29,138 nt of DNA, from positions 1-29,138 of the forward strand of contig CALHWB010000011.1 in assembly GCA_938036835.1 (NCBI GenBank), given 5' to 3'. The notes beneath the pieces are model-generated. The model did no database searches and was not told where the DNA came from. It saw nothing but the letters and a program-made list of their open reading frames with translations. Positions within the stretch are counted from its first letter, which is position 1; every line of letters begins with the position of its first letter. Positions 6,975-15,436 of this stretch are shown piece by piece. Made by a program: the position numbers and the translations under genes. The stretch comes from an uncultured Propionibacterium sp. (lineage in GTDB: Bacteria; Actinomycetota; Actinomycetes; Propionibacteriales; Propionibacteriaceae).

Positions 6975-8234
6975 ATGATGAAACCCATCCGCCCCGTTGT
7001 CGCATACCTGAACATGCGTCGCACACCGACCGAACAGGCGGGGCCCCTCAAGGCCGCCCTGCGCGCAGGGGTCGAGGTCATCCTGATCGGCGACGGCGTA
7101 CCGGCGGGTCTACCCACCTCGCTGGTGACCTCGCAGCGCAAGGTCGCCTCGATATTCGACACCCATGACGTGCTTAGCGTGCTAGCCACGGAACTGGCTG
7201 GGCGGCCACTAGCCGGTGTGGTGACCTGGTCGGATGCGGCCGTGGAGACCGTGGCAGCCGTGGGGGCCGCATACGGTGTGCCGACGGCATCGCCTTCTGC
7301 CGCCAAGATCTGTCGCGATAAGGCCTTGATGAGGGCGGCGCTGTCGGAGCGCCGGGCCGATCTCTGTCCTCGGTTCGCGCGCGTGTCGAGCTGGGAGGAG
7401 ACCGTGGCCGCGGCGGAGGGCATGGCCTTCCCGCTGATCCTCAAGCCGGTGGCCGGGAGCGGAAGCAAGGGAATCTACCGGGCGGAGGATGCCGCGCAGT
7501 TACGCGAGGCGCACGAGGCACTCACCTCCCTGGTGGATCCCGCGCGGGACCCGATCTTCACCGGGCACAAGGACGACTTGATCGTCGAGGAGTTCCTGCA
7601 AGGCAGCGAGCACAGCGTTGAAGGCGTCGTGCAGGGGGGCGCTTTAACGGTGTTTGGTGTGACCGACAAGCGCACCACCGAGCCCTATCGCCTGGAAGTC
7701 GGGCACGTGTTCCCTAGCCAACTCCCCGACGCCGCATTGGCATCGATCCACGAACTGGTCGCCGAGGCCGTGGGCGCCTTCGGGCTGGACGACTCCGCCT
7801 TCCACCTCGAGTGCATGGTGGGCCACGACGGGAAAGCCCGGCTGATCGAGTGTGCGGCACGCGGAGCCGGCGACTATATCGTGTCCGACCTCATCGGGCT
7901 GGCCACCGGCGAGTCTGGGGCGACGAATGTGCTGCGGGTCGCCCTAGGCGAGGCGCCCCGCACGGTTCCCCCCACCGTCGTGGCTGGTGTGCGCAAGGTC
8001 ATGGCGCCCCGGGCAGGCCGGTTCGAGGAACTCACCGGGCTGGACGAGGTGCTGCGGATTCCCGGCGTTGAGAAAGTGGTGCTTGAGCGCCAGCGGGGAG
8101 CCACGGTGAGGCTCCCACCGGAGGACTTCGCATCGGTCGTAATCGGAGCGGTTATAGCGAGTGCACCAACCGCCGTCGAACTGGAGGGGATCCTCGATAC
8201 GGCGATCGCTACTCTCGTGCCGGTCATCGCATGA
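6975..8234 (+). CDS. ATP-grasp carboxylate-amine ligase, first copy
   Basis: This is a 419-residue protein. The ATG at 6975 (or 6978) follows GGAG by seven bases. It has the build of the L-amino-acid-ligase branch of ATP-grasp enzymes: a Rossmann-like pre-domain, then L-I-L-K-P-V-A-G-S-G-S-K-G (about 154-166) binding ATP phosphates, E-E-F-L-Q-G-S-E-H-S-V-E-G (about 204) with adenine and Mg contacts, and L-I-E-C-A-A-R-G-A-G-D-Y near 288 with the metal-binding Glu and Arg. A C-terminal lid of about 100 residues follows. Such enzymes activate a carboxylate as acyl phosphate and join it to an amine. The stop overlaps the start of the next ligase. Substrates cannot be inferred. Confidence 0.85.
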   Translation: MMKPIRPVVAYLNMRRTPTEQAGPLKAALRAGVEVILIGDGVPAGLPTSLVTSQRKVASIFDTHDVLSVLATELAGRPLAGVVTWSDAAVETVAAVGAAYGVPTASPSAAKICRDKALMRAALSERRADLCPRFARVSSWEETVAAAEGMAFPLILKPVAGSGSKGIYRAEDAAQLREAHEALTSLVDPARDPIFTGHKDDLIVEEFLQGSEHSVEGVVQGGALTVFGVTDKRTTEPYRLEVGHVFPSQLPDAALASIHELVAEAVGAFGLDDSAFHLECMVGHDGKARLIECAARGAGDYIVSDLIGLATGESGATNVLRVALGEAPRTVPPTVVAGVRKVMAPRAGRFEELTGLDEVLRIPGVEKVVLERQRGATVRLPPEDFASVVIGAVIASAPTAVELEGILDTAIATLVPVIA

Positions 8235-9433
8235 CGCTACCGGTTCTTGTCGTCGGCGCCACGTCTGGGACACCCCACGGAAGGCATGCGCTCGGGCGAA
8301 TGGTGGCCGACGCCACAGTGCGAGGGATCCCCGTGGTCGGGCTGGACACTCCCGACGCGTTGCGGGGCGCCTGGCGGCCTGACGGCCTGCTCGATGTCGC
8401 TGCCGTTGATTGGCACGATAACGCAGCCCTTGCCGCATGGGCCGACGAGCGGCGCGGGCGGTTTGCCGGCGTCTTGACCCACCGGGAACGGTGCGTCTTG
8501 CCCACAGCGCTCCTGGCGGGCTTCCTGGGGTTACCCGGGAATCACCCCGACGCCGTGCGGGCGATGCAGGACAAGGCGCGATGCCGGAGCATGCTGGCGG
8601 GGGCGGGGCTACCCCAGCCCCGCCTTCTGCGGTGGGACGAGCCGGTCGAAACGGCCGCGCATCGGGTCGTTGATGCGCTGGGAGAAGGTCCGTGGGTCGT
8701 CAAACCCCGGGTGGGTATGGGCAGCGCCGGGGTGCTCGTCGTCGAACGGGCCGGGGGCATTGCCGCAGCCATCAGCCGATCGCGGGCGTACGGCGAAGTG
8801 CTCGTGGAACAGTACGTTAACGGCGATGAGTTCTCCTGCGAAGGGGTCTTTCTGGGGGGCGCTCCCCGTATCTTGTCCCTGACGGCCAAGCAGATCGATA
8901 GTCGCTGCGTCGAGACCGGGCATCGTATTCCAGCCGGACTGGCGCCTGGCGTCCGTCACGAACTGGAGGAGGCTCTGACGCTCGCCTTCCGGACCCTGGG
9001 GGTCGCGCACGGGTTGTTCCACGTCGAGTTCTGGGTGGGCGATGGCCTGACCCTGGGAGAATTGCACGCACGCCCAGGGGGCGACTTCATCCATGCCCTG
9101 GTCGAGGCGTCCCGTCCCGGGCTGGGCCTGTTCGGGCTTCTCCTGGACGACCTCTTGGGGAGGCACCCCATCCGCATTCCACCCCAGATGCGGGCGGCGG
9201 GCTCTCAGTACCTCACCTTTCCGTCGGGGGTGTTACGGCAGGTCCAAAACTGGGAGGAGGCAACGCGAGGACTGCTGGCGGCCGAGATGCTGGTCGGTCC
9301 TGGGGCCGTGTTGTCTCCACCCTTGTCCTCGGAGGGGAGGCACGCCGTGATCGTGGCCGACGGAGACACCCTCGCGGATGTGGAGAAGGCGTTTCAGCTG
9401 GCGATCGCCTCCCTCAGGGTCGAAATCGCATGA
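8231..9433 (+). CDS. ATP-grasp carboxylate-amine ligase, second copy
   Basis: This is a 400-residue protein starting at the ATGA overlap. It has the same family build as the preceding gene but is clearly diverged: W-V-V-K-P-R-V-G-M-G-S-A-G-V near 155, V-E-Q-Y-V-N-G-D-E-F-S-C-E-G near 190, and L-G-E-L-H-A-R-P-G-G-D-F-I near 273 supplying metal-binding Glu and Arg. All ATP-grasp signature residues appear intact. Its place between another ligase and an exporter in one operon suggests a consecutive amide-forming step on the same small molecule. Confidence 0.85.
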   Translation: MTLPVLVVGATSGTPHGRHALGRMVADATVRGIPVVGLDTPDALRGAWRPDGLLDVAAVDWHDNAALAAWADERRGRFAGVLTHRERCVLPTALLAGFLGLPGNHPDAVRAMQDKARCRSMLAGAGLPQPRLLRWDEPVETAAHRVVDALGEGPWVVKPRVGMGSAGVLVVERAGGIAAAISRSRAYGEVLVEQYVNGDEFSCEGVFLGGAPRILSLTAKQIDSRCVETGHRIPAGLAPGVRHELEEALTLAFRTLGVAHGLFHVEFWVGDGLTLGELHARPGGDFIHALVEASRPGLGLFGLLLDDLLGRHPIRIPPQMRAAGSQYLTFPSGVLRQVQNWEEATRGLLAAEMLVGPGAVLSPPLSSEGRHAVIVADGDTLADVEKAFQLAIASLRVEIA

Positions 9434-10650
9434 GCGCGACCACGAGGGTGCGAGCCGTCCTGCCGGTAGTCGTTGTCGACTACGCACTAACCCATATCGG
9501 CTACTTCGTGGTGATGCCGGTCCTCCCGCTGATGCTGGCCGCATCCCTGGAGGCACAGGATGCCACGTGGATAGGCCTCTGTCTGGGCGCATTGTCGCTG
9601 AGCATGCGGGGTGGGTCCCTGTTCGTGTCCGGGTGGATGCACCGGAGCAGTGTCCGGCGACTCGTGACCGTCGGCCCCATCCTGGTAGCCCTGGGCTTCA
9701 CGGTGACGGCCTATTCGGCCAGCCCGATCGTCGTGCTCGTGGCCCTGATCCTCGCCGGCTTGGGTTTTAGCATCAACGGCACTGCCGTGCGCGGCTATGT
9801 GGCCCTGCGCCTGGAGGACCGCGCGGCTCAGAACACAGCGTTCTCCATCATCCAGATCGTGGTCAACGTGGCGGCCGCGGTAGGGCCCATCATAGCCAAC
9901 CTGCTGCTGGATTCCGCGTGGTTCCGCATGACTCTCGTGGGGAGCGCCGGGCTGTTTCTCGTCGCCGCAGTGGTCGTGCCCTGCACCACACCTCGGGGCT
10001 CCCACCTCGCCGAGGGAGCCACCCGGCCACCGCTGAAGCTTCTGCTGGTCCGGGACCTGATCGTGGACCCGAAACTGCGCAGGCTCACGGCGGTGGTCTT
10101 GGCCGGAGGCTTCCTGTATGGACAGTTCTTCTCCAGCTTCGCAGTGATGGTGAACGAAGCCACCGCGGAGCCGCTGCTGCGCGCCGGGTTCTACACCGTG
10201 AACGCAGTGCTGGTGGTGGCGGCCCAGATGCTCGTCACTACCCAGGTCAACCGCCTGATGAAGGGCGGCGCGACCTCGGTCCAGGTCTTGGTGGTAGGGG
10301 TGCTTCTCTTCGGCGGGGCCTTCGCCCTCCTGGCTGTGGGTGGCGGGGGGATCGCGATGGCCTACGTCGCCATCGTGGTCTTCTCCCTCGGTGAGACCGT
10401 CTACGCGCCGATGGTGAACACAGCCTTCGTCGAGGCGTCCGAGGGCCGGCCGGTGGTGGAGGCCCTCAACCTACGGCAGGTGGCCGCGGCCACGGGCGAA
10501 GGTTTGGGGGCGGCCGCCGGAGGGTGGCTGTACTGGGAGATGACCTCGGTGGGCCGCGAACCCCTGTACTGGGGGGCCCTCGGCCTGTTTGCCCTGCTGA
10601 CCCTGCCCATGTTGGTCAACCACACCCGCTCCGAGCCGAGAGGACGATGA
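9430..10650 (+). CDS. MFS exporter of the ATP-grasp operon
   Basis: This is a 406-residue, 12-segment major facilitator protein starting at an ATGA overlap. Motif A after segment 2 reads G-W-M-H-R-S-S-V-R-R-L. A central hydrophilic loop near residues 195-225 (with R-P-P-L-K-L-L-L-V-R-D-L) divides the two halves. It is sandwiched between ATP-grasp genes and overlaps both, so it very probably exports their product. The arrangement recalls BacE, the exporter and immunity protein next to the BacD ligase in bacilysin loci. Confidence 0.88.
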   Translation: MSATTRVRAVLPVVVVDYALTHIGYFVVMPVLPLMLAASLEAQDATWIGLCLGALSLSMRGGSLFVSGWMHRSSVRRLVTVGPILVALGFTVTAYSASPIVVLVALILAGLGFSINGTAVRGYVALRLEDRAAQNTAFSIIQIVVNVAAAVGPIIANLLLDSAWFRMTLVGSAGLFLVAAVVVPCTTPRGSHLAEGATRPPLKLLLVRDLIVDPKLRRLTAVVLAGGFLYGQFFSSFAVMVNEATAEPLLRAGFYTVNAVLVVAAQMLVTTQVNRLMKGGATSVQVLVVGVLLFGGAFALLAVGGGGIAMAYVAIVVFSLGETVYAPMVNTAFVEASEGRPVVEALNLRQVAAATGEGLGAAAGGWLYWEMTSVGREPLYWGALGLFALLTLPMLVNHTRSEPRGR

Positions 10651-11873
10651 GCATGCCGGAAATCAACCTGCTGCTGGTTGGTTACAACACCGGAGTTCTG
10701 GACGCGCTGGACGCTGCCGGTGTCGGGGGCGTCGTAGTGGTCGAGGAACCCGATCTCTGGCGCAACAAGGGGTTGGCTCCGAAGGCTAAGACCCACCCCT
10801 GCCTGTCTGGGGTCGAAATGCTGGCGTATCAGCAGGCCGATGGGTATCGGGTGCTGGCCGAGCGGTACCAGGGGAGCGTGCATGCGGTCGTGGCGGGGCT
10901 GGAGTACGCAGTCCCCGCCGCGGCGGACCTAGCCGAACGGTTCGGTCTTCCGGGAGCGGGTACTCGCGCCGCCGGCCTGCTGCGGGACAAACTGGACCTT
11001 CGCGCCGCCCAGGCCGGATCCGGGCTACGTGAGGTGCGTTTCCGCGAGGTGTTCTCGGCCGAGGACGTCGAGGAGTTCCTGTCCCGGACGCCCCGGGCGG
11101 TCCTCAAACCGGCGAACCGGCAGGCGAGCCTCGGCGTCCACCTCCTCGACCGGGGTGACGACGTGGCCACCGCCTGGGCCGAGATGCTGGGTGCCGATGA
11201 GGGACGCCAGCTGGCGGGGCGCACCATGGCGTGGCGTTACCTTGTCGAGGAGCGTCTCGACGGTGCGGAAGTAAGCGTCGAGGCACTAGTGTGCGACGGC
11301 CGAGTGATCTGGACCAATCCCACCCACAAGACGACCCTCGATGGGCCGTGCCCTGTCGAACTCGGCCACATGGTCGGGTTCCCCTCAGACGCCTGGGGCG
11401 AACGCATGCAACGCCTGGCGTCTGCCATCGGATACGGAACGGGCATCCTGCACGCCGAATGGATGGTGGCGGGCGGGGACACCGCCCTCATCGAATGCGC
11501 GGGTAGGCCCCCGGGGGATCACATCACCGAACTGATCGACCTAGCCTACAACGTCAACATCCTGAGGCTCTGGGTCGCGCTCATGCAGGGCACGCCGCCG
11601 GAACTCCCCGATAGACCTCAGCGCGGTGCGGCAGTCCGCTTCCTGGTTCCGGAGCGTCCCGGAACCGTGGTGTCCGTGGCCGGGCTGGACGAGGCACGCC
11701 GTAGCATCGGGGTCGAGACAGCCGAGGTGGCGGTGACCGAGGGCGACACCGTTGGGGTTGTGAAGTCGTCATGGGACCGGATCGGACACGTGATCGCGGT
11801 GGCGGAGGATCCCGAGACAGCCGACCGGCGGGCGCGCGCCATAGCGGACCGCATCACAGTAGTCGTCGCCTAG
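10647..11873 (+). CDS. ATP-grasp carboxylate-amine ligase, third copy
   Basis: This is a 408-residue protein. The ATG at 10647 overlaps the MFS stop; a second ATG two codons later is possible. Motifs are V-L-K-P-A-N-R-Q-A-S-L-G-V near 150, V-E-E-R-L-D-G-A-E-V-S-V-E near 198, and L-I-E-C-A-G-R-P-P-G-D-H-I near 281, followed by a C-terminal lid domain ending in a V-V-V-A tail. The glycine-rich loop is less typical (N-R-Q-A-S instead of G-S-G-S) but the Lys and the E-x-x-x-R motif remain. The best relatives I can name are L-amino-acid ligases. It ends the operon. Confidence 0.85.
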   Translation: MSMPEINLLLVGYNTGVLDALDAAGVGGVVVVEEPDLWRNKGLAPKAKTHPCLSGVEMLAYQQADGYRVLAERYQGSVHAVVAGLEYAVPAAADLAERFGLPGAGTRAAGLLRDKLDLRAAQAGSGLREVRFREVFSAEDVEEFLSRTPRAVLKPANRQASLGVHLLDRGDDVATAWAEMLGADEGRQLAGRTMAWRYLVEERLDGAEVSVEALVCDGRVIWTNPTHKTTLDGPCPVELGHMVGFPSDAWGERMQRLASAIGYGTGILHAEWMVAGGDTALIECAGRPPGDHITELIDLAYNVNILRLWVALMQGTPPELPDRPQRGAAVRFLVPERPGTVVSVAGLDEARRSIGVETAEVAVTEGDTVGVVKSSWDRIGHVIAVAEDPETADRRARAIADRITVVVA

Positions 11874-12300
11874 ACAGACCGGATCGAAGCCCCTGGGTAG
11901 ACCTTGGCGGCGAAGACGTGACGGCATGCGCCCCAGAAGAGCCTTTGCCGATGACCAATACCGGCTGCGAGGACTTCGCCAAGATAGCCGGGCAGGCCCC
12001 GAACGACAAGGAACCGAGACTTCAAACCGAAAACGTCGAAGGTTTGAGCAGTGACACCTCAACCTAACCAGCAATCTGGCAGGCCACCAGCACGCAAGGG
12101 CCTTCCCAGCAGCTCAAACCGGCGAGGGAGGCCCCCGCCGACCCGACCAAGAAACCCTCGACGAGGTGCCCGCGGCGGCGTCATGCACCTGAGACCAGTC
12201 CGGCATCGAACCCACAAATGAAACAACGACCGCGATACACGAACCCGCCGGCCGGCTGTGTGACCGGTGTGCTGTCGGTGGGGCTCGATACGATGAGAGG
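11874..12300. other. Spacer between ATP-grasp operon and methyltransferase
   Basis: Apart from the 38-codon frame at 11951-12067 I see no supported gene in these 427 bases. A minus-strand run near 12190-12260 (G-F-V-Y-R-G-R-C-F-I-C-G-F) has protein-like composition but no start, end or family I recognise. No clear terminator with a T-tract is visible. Confidence 0.4.
11951..12067 (+). CDS. Small 38-codon ORF, acidic and Ser/Thr-rich
   Basis: ATG 11951 to TAA 12065-12067 encodes 38 residues beginning M-T-N-T-G-C-E-D-F-A-K-I-A and ending E-G-L-S-S-D-T-S-T. The composition (many D, E, S and T, few R and P) is unlike chance frames in this GC-rich DNA. The Shine-Dalgarno is weak (AGAAGAG about 12 bases upstream). 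It lies 77 bases after the last ATP-grasp gene, in the same direction. It could be a short peptide substrate or a chance or relic frame; I know no family. Confidence 0.3.
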   Translation: MTNTGCEDFAKIAGQAPNDKEPRLQTENVEGLSSDTST

Positions 12301-13782
12301 GTGTTGGCGACAGACCTCCTGAACATCGCCGAGGTCGAGCGACGCGCCGCCCTCGACGGGCTCGACACGCACACGCAAAGCGACTTGGGACAATTCTTCA
12401 CGCCCATGCCTGCGGCTCGGTTGATCGCTTCTTTGCCTCGTCTTCCTGCGTACGGCACGCTTTGCGTACTTGATCCTGGAGCTGGTTCGGGGGTACTAAC
12501 CGCGGCTTTGGTTAGCCGGGTGTTAGCCGAGCAGCCTGAACTGTCGATCGAGATCGTTGCGGTTGAGCGTGATCCGGCTATGCTGCCACATCTCCTAGCA
12601 ACGCTCATGGAATGTGAGCGCGCCGGAAATGGCCGAGTAACAGCCAAGACCGTCAAGGCGGACTTCATTCTCGACTTCACGGGCCTGAACGCTCCGCTCA
12701 GCATCGACGGGAAGTTCGATCTGGTAATCGAAAATCCTCCCTACAGCAAGCTGGCGGCATCGAGCACGCACCGAACCGCGATGCGTTCCGCAGGGGTCGA
12801 CACCCCGAACCTCTACGCCGCGTTCCTTGCCTTATCTGTCGTGGCGCTCCGGCCCGGCGGGCAGGTTGTCGCGATTACACCCCGTTCGTTTTTCAACGGG
12901 CCCTATTTCGGCGCGTTCCGCGCTCACCTGCTCGACTCAATCGCACTTGACCGAGTACACGTCTTCGACTCTCGCTCCGCCGTCTTCGCCGACACGGGTG
13001 TGCTTCAGGAGAACGTGATCTTCGCCGGAACTCGCGGGGCCACCCCCGACGTCGTTGAGCTATCGGTCAGCCGCGACCACACCGGCGATATCTCATCCCA
13101 CCTAGTTCCCTACAACGATGTTGTCTTCCCGAATGACCCAAACCGCTTCATCCGGTTAGCAACCGATAACGCAGACATCGTCGCCACCAAGTCGGTCCTT
13201 TCTCAACCATGTTCCCTTACCGATCTGGGTATTCAGATCTCGACCGGCCGAGTGGTGGATTTTCGGACACGCCATGCGCTCAGCGACGTCGAACAACCGG
13301 ATGCGGTACCGCTCATCTACCCTGGGAATCTGCGCGCCGGTGGAGTGCTCTGGCCGAGGGCCATTCACAAACCACAATGGTTCCAACCACATAACGACAA
13401 GGATCGCGGGATGCTGCTGCCGGAGGGCTGGTATACCGTCGTCAAGAGATTCAGCGCAAAGGAAGAGCGCCGAAGAATCGTTGCCTCCGTTTGGTCACCA
13501 GTGGACAACCCTGGCCAAGTCGCGTTCGAGAACCACCTAAATGTGTTCCATATCAGCGGACACGGTCTGGACGAAGACCTCGCGAAGGGCATCGCGGTGT
13601 GGCTCAACTCGTCGGTGATCGACAAACTCTTCCGCACCTTCTCCGGTCATACCCAGGTCAACGCCACCGACCTGCGCACCCTGCGGTTCCCGGCAGCGGC
13701 GGTCTTGCGCGAACTGGGCCGCAAGACTGTTGCGTCGCAGGTTGAGGTTGACTCTCTCGTAATGGAGTTGATCGCCGCATGA
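12301..13782 (+). CDS. Type II N6-adenine DNA methyltransferase, BsuBI/PstI type
   Basis: This is a 493-residue protein starting with GTG after GATGAGAG. It has Q-F-F-T-P near 33 as in adenine methyltransferases, the SAM-binding motif L-D-P-G-A-G-S-G-V-L near 57-66, and the catalytic N-P-P-Y near 145-148 followed by S-K-L. It then has a long target-recognition part containing F-E-N-H-L-N-V-F-H and ending with the S-G-H-T-Q-V-N-A-T-D-L segment. The architecture fits M.BsuBI/M.PstI, which methylate adenine in CTGCAG; this specificity is inferred from the family and from the adjacent endonuclease remnant. The stop overlaps the endonuclease ATG (ATGA). The base composition looks less GC-rich than the ATP-grasp operon upstream, consistent with acquisition as a unit. 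Confidence 0.85.
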   Translation: MLATDLLNIAEVERRAALDGLDTHTQSDLGQFFTPMPAARLIASLPRLPAYGTLCVLDPGAGSGVLTAALVSRVLAEQPELSIEIVAVERDPAMLPHLLATLMECERAGNGRVTAKTVKADFILDFTGLNAPLSIDGKFDLVIENPPYSKLAASSTHRTAMRSAGVDTPNLYAAFLALSVVALRPGGQVVAITPRSFFNGPYFGAFRAHLLDSIALDRVHVFDSRSAVFADTGVLQENVIFAGTRGATPDVVELSVSRDHTGDISSHLVPYNDVVFPNDPNRFIRLATDNADIVATKSVLSQPCSLTDLGIQISTGRVVDFRTRHALSDVEQPDAVPLIYPGNLRAGGVLWPRAIHKPQWFQPHNDKDRGMLLPEGWYTVVKRFSAKEERRRIVASVWSPVDNPGQVAFENHLNVFHISGHGLDEDLAKGIAVWLNSSVIDKLFRTFSGHTQVNATDLRTLRFPAAAVLRELGRKTVASQVEVDSLVMELIAA

Positions 13783-14351
13783 TCGAGCCCGGCGACGCCG
13801 CTTACAAGCAAATCGAAGATGCCCGAATCGTCTTGAAGAAACTTGGCATGGACGCCGAACGCAGTAACGAACGTTCCGCGCTCGTACTCTTGGCCCTCCT
13901 GTGGCTTCTGCCCACGGAATCGTGGGCAGAAGCCACCAATCCGATGCCCGGCACACGAGCCATCATGGACTTCATCCGCGACAAATACGGCAAGGACTAC
14001 GCACCGAACACTCGTGAGACTATCCGCCGGTTTACGCTCCATCAGTTCGTGGAGACTCAACTTGTCGTGCAGAATCCAGACGAGCCTGGGCGCCCCGTCA
14101 ACTCGTCCAAGTGGAACTACCAGGTCACGGCCGAGGCGCTGGATGTGCTGCGTGCTTACGGTACCGCCGAGTGGCAGGCAGCAACCGATCGATACCTCAC
14201 CGCACTCCCAGGACTCAAAGCGCACTCCGCAACCTCACCCACCGCATCGCCCGAGCACTCCTCAAAACCGGAGGCTTCAGACTCCAACCACACCCCGGAT
14301 CGGGAAGAGCCCCTAGACTCTAGGCGTTGGCTGTCGTCGATACGGGGGTAG
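13779..14351 (+). pseudogene. BsuBI/PstI restriction endonuclease, nuclease domain lost
   Basis: The 190-codon frame starts at the ATGA overlap with the methyltransferase. Residues 1-145 match the N-terminal helical DNA-binding domain of BsuBI/PstI endonucleases: R-S-A-L-V-L-L-A-L-L near 27, E-A-T-N-P-M-P-G-T near 51, then D-F-I-R-D-K-Y-G-K, Y-A-P-N-T-R-E-T-I-R-R-F, and R-P-V-N-S-S-K-W-N-Y. After about 14215 the similarity stops, and a low-complexity S/T/P/E tail runs to the stop before the ABC operon. Full-length enzymes have about 315 residues, with the PD-(D/E)XK-type nuclease in the missing C-terminal half, so cleavage should be impossible and the methyltransferase should be orphaned. A strong hairpin sits in the coding region (13901-13936). 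Confidence 0.75.
13901..13936. repeat. Perfect 16-bp inverted repeat inside the endonuclease gene
   Basis: Arms 13901-13916 (starting GTGGCTTCTGC) and 13921-13936 are exact reverse complements, separated by the four bases GAAT. The structure lies wholly in coding sequence for W-L-L-P-T-E-S-W-A-E-A. There is no T-tract, so it is not a standard terminator, but the mRNA hairpin would be very stable. Confidence 0.85.
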
Positions 14352-14455
14352 GTTCACGGCGACGCCCAGGAAAAGTGGGGTACACCAGTGGCGGCCCTCG
14401 GGTTAGTTGAGCCCGCTGGGTGACAAGACAGCAGATCGGCGCGGAAGGGCAGGCA

Positions 14456-15436
14456 ATGCTCGCAGTGGAGACGAGTCGGCTCACCAGGGAGTACAAGTTC
14501 GTCGAAAGACGTGCTGGGCTCGGCGGAAAGATTCGCGACCTGTTCGCTCCGCAACGGCGGACCAAGACTGCGGTGCGCGATGTGAACGTGCAGATCGCTC
14601 CCGGCGAGTTCGTGGGCCTTATCGGCCCCAACGGGGCCGGTAAGACCACGCTCATGAAGCTGTTCTCCGGAATAATCACGCCGACCAAGGGTGAGGTGGC
14701 CATTCTCGGGCAGACCCCGAGCCCTTTCAACCACGAACTCAAAAAGCGTTTCTCCCTAGTCATGGGTCAGAAAAGTCAACTCTGGTGGGATCTGCCCGCC
14801 GTGGACAGTTTCAATCTCAACCGCGCGTTATACGACATCGACCGGACCAACTTCGCAAAGACGACGGACGAGCTTGTCGAGATGCTGCAGGTCGGCGACA
14901 TGGTCGGCAAGCCCGTCCGTCAGCTGTCCCTCGGCGAGCGCATGAAAATGGAACTGATCAGCAGCCTCGTTCACTCACCCGAGATCTTGTTCCTCGACGA
15001 ACCCACGATCGGCCTCGACGCAACCTCCCAGGTCCAGATCCGCAGATTCCTCGCGGACGTGAACGCGAACCGGGGAGTCACCATCGTCTTGACGAGCCAC
15101 TACATGAACGACATCAAGCGGCTCTGTCAGCGCGTCCTGCTCATCAACGAGGGACAACTGATGCACGATGGGTCCCTGAACGACCTGTTCCAGGCAGTCA
15201 CGGGATATCGCCGCGTCAATGTGAGATTTGCGGGAGTACCCAGCGCGTCGGCGAGTGGCTTCGAATGGCTGAGCCTCGACGCGGACCGGGGCGTGCTGCG
15301 CGTCCCGGAAGACGAGCTATCTGAGGTCATCCAACGCGTGGTACGGGAGTGCGAGGTGGCCGAGGTCAGCGTCGAGGACGATGACATCGAGGCTTCGATG
15401 CAGGAGATCTACGCAACGAAGCTCGTGCAATCATGA
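14456..15436 (+). CDS. ABC-2 exporter ATP-binding protein (COG4586 type)
   Basis: This is a 326-residue ATPase. ATG 14456 follows GGAAGG; a GTG at 14420 is an alternative. A characteristic insertion before Walker A (E-Y-K-F-V-E-R-R-A-G-L-G-G-K-I-R-D-L-F) marks the COG4586 subgroup of ABC-2 ATPases. Walker A is G-P-N-G-A-G-K-T-T (about 58-66), the signature is L-S-L-G-E-R-M near 160, Walker B is I-L-F-L-D-E-P-T near 179, and the switch is T-S-H-Y near 210. It is followed by two ABC-2 permeases with coupled or near-coupled starts. The exported compound is unknown. The gene begins about 100 bases after the endonuclease remnant. Confidence 0.9.
   Translation: MLAVETSRLTREYKFVERRAGLGGKIRDLFAPQRRTKTAVRDVNVQIAPGEFVGLIGPNGAGKTTLMKLFSGIITPTKGEVAILGQTPSPFNHELKKRFSLVMGQKSQLWWDLPAVDSFNLNRALYDIDRTNFAKTTDELVEMLQVGDMVGKPVRQLSLGERMKMELISSLVHSPEILFLDEPTIGLDATSQVQIRRFLADVNANRGVTIVLTSHYMNDIKRLCQRVLLINEGQLMHDGSLNDLFQAVTGYRRVNVRFAGVPSASASGFEWLSLDADRGVLRVPEDELSEVIQRVVRECEVAEVSVEDDDIEASMQEIYATKLVQS

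Noticed and set aside
12181..12393. Minus-strand 70-codon frame upstream of the methyltransferase as a controller gene
   Set aside because: It overlaps the methyltransferase start, lacks an HTH and has no recognisable family.
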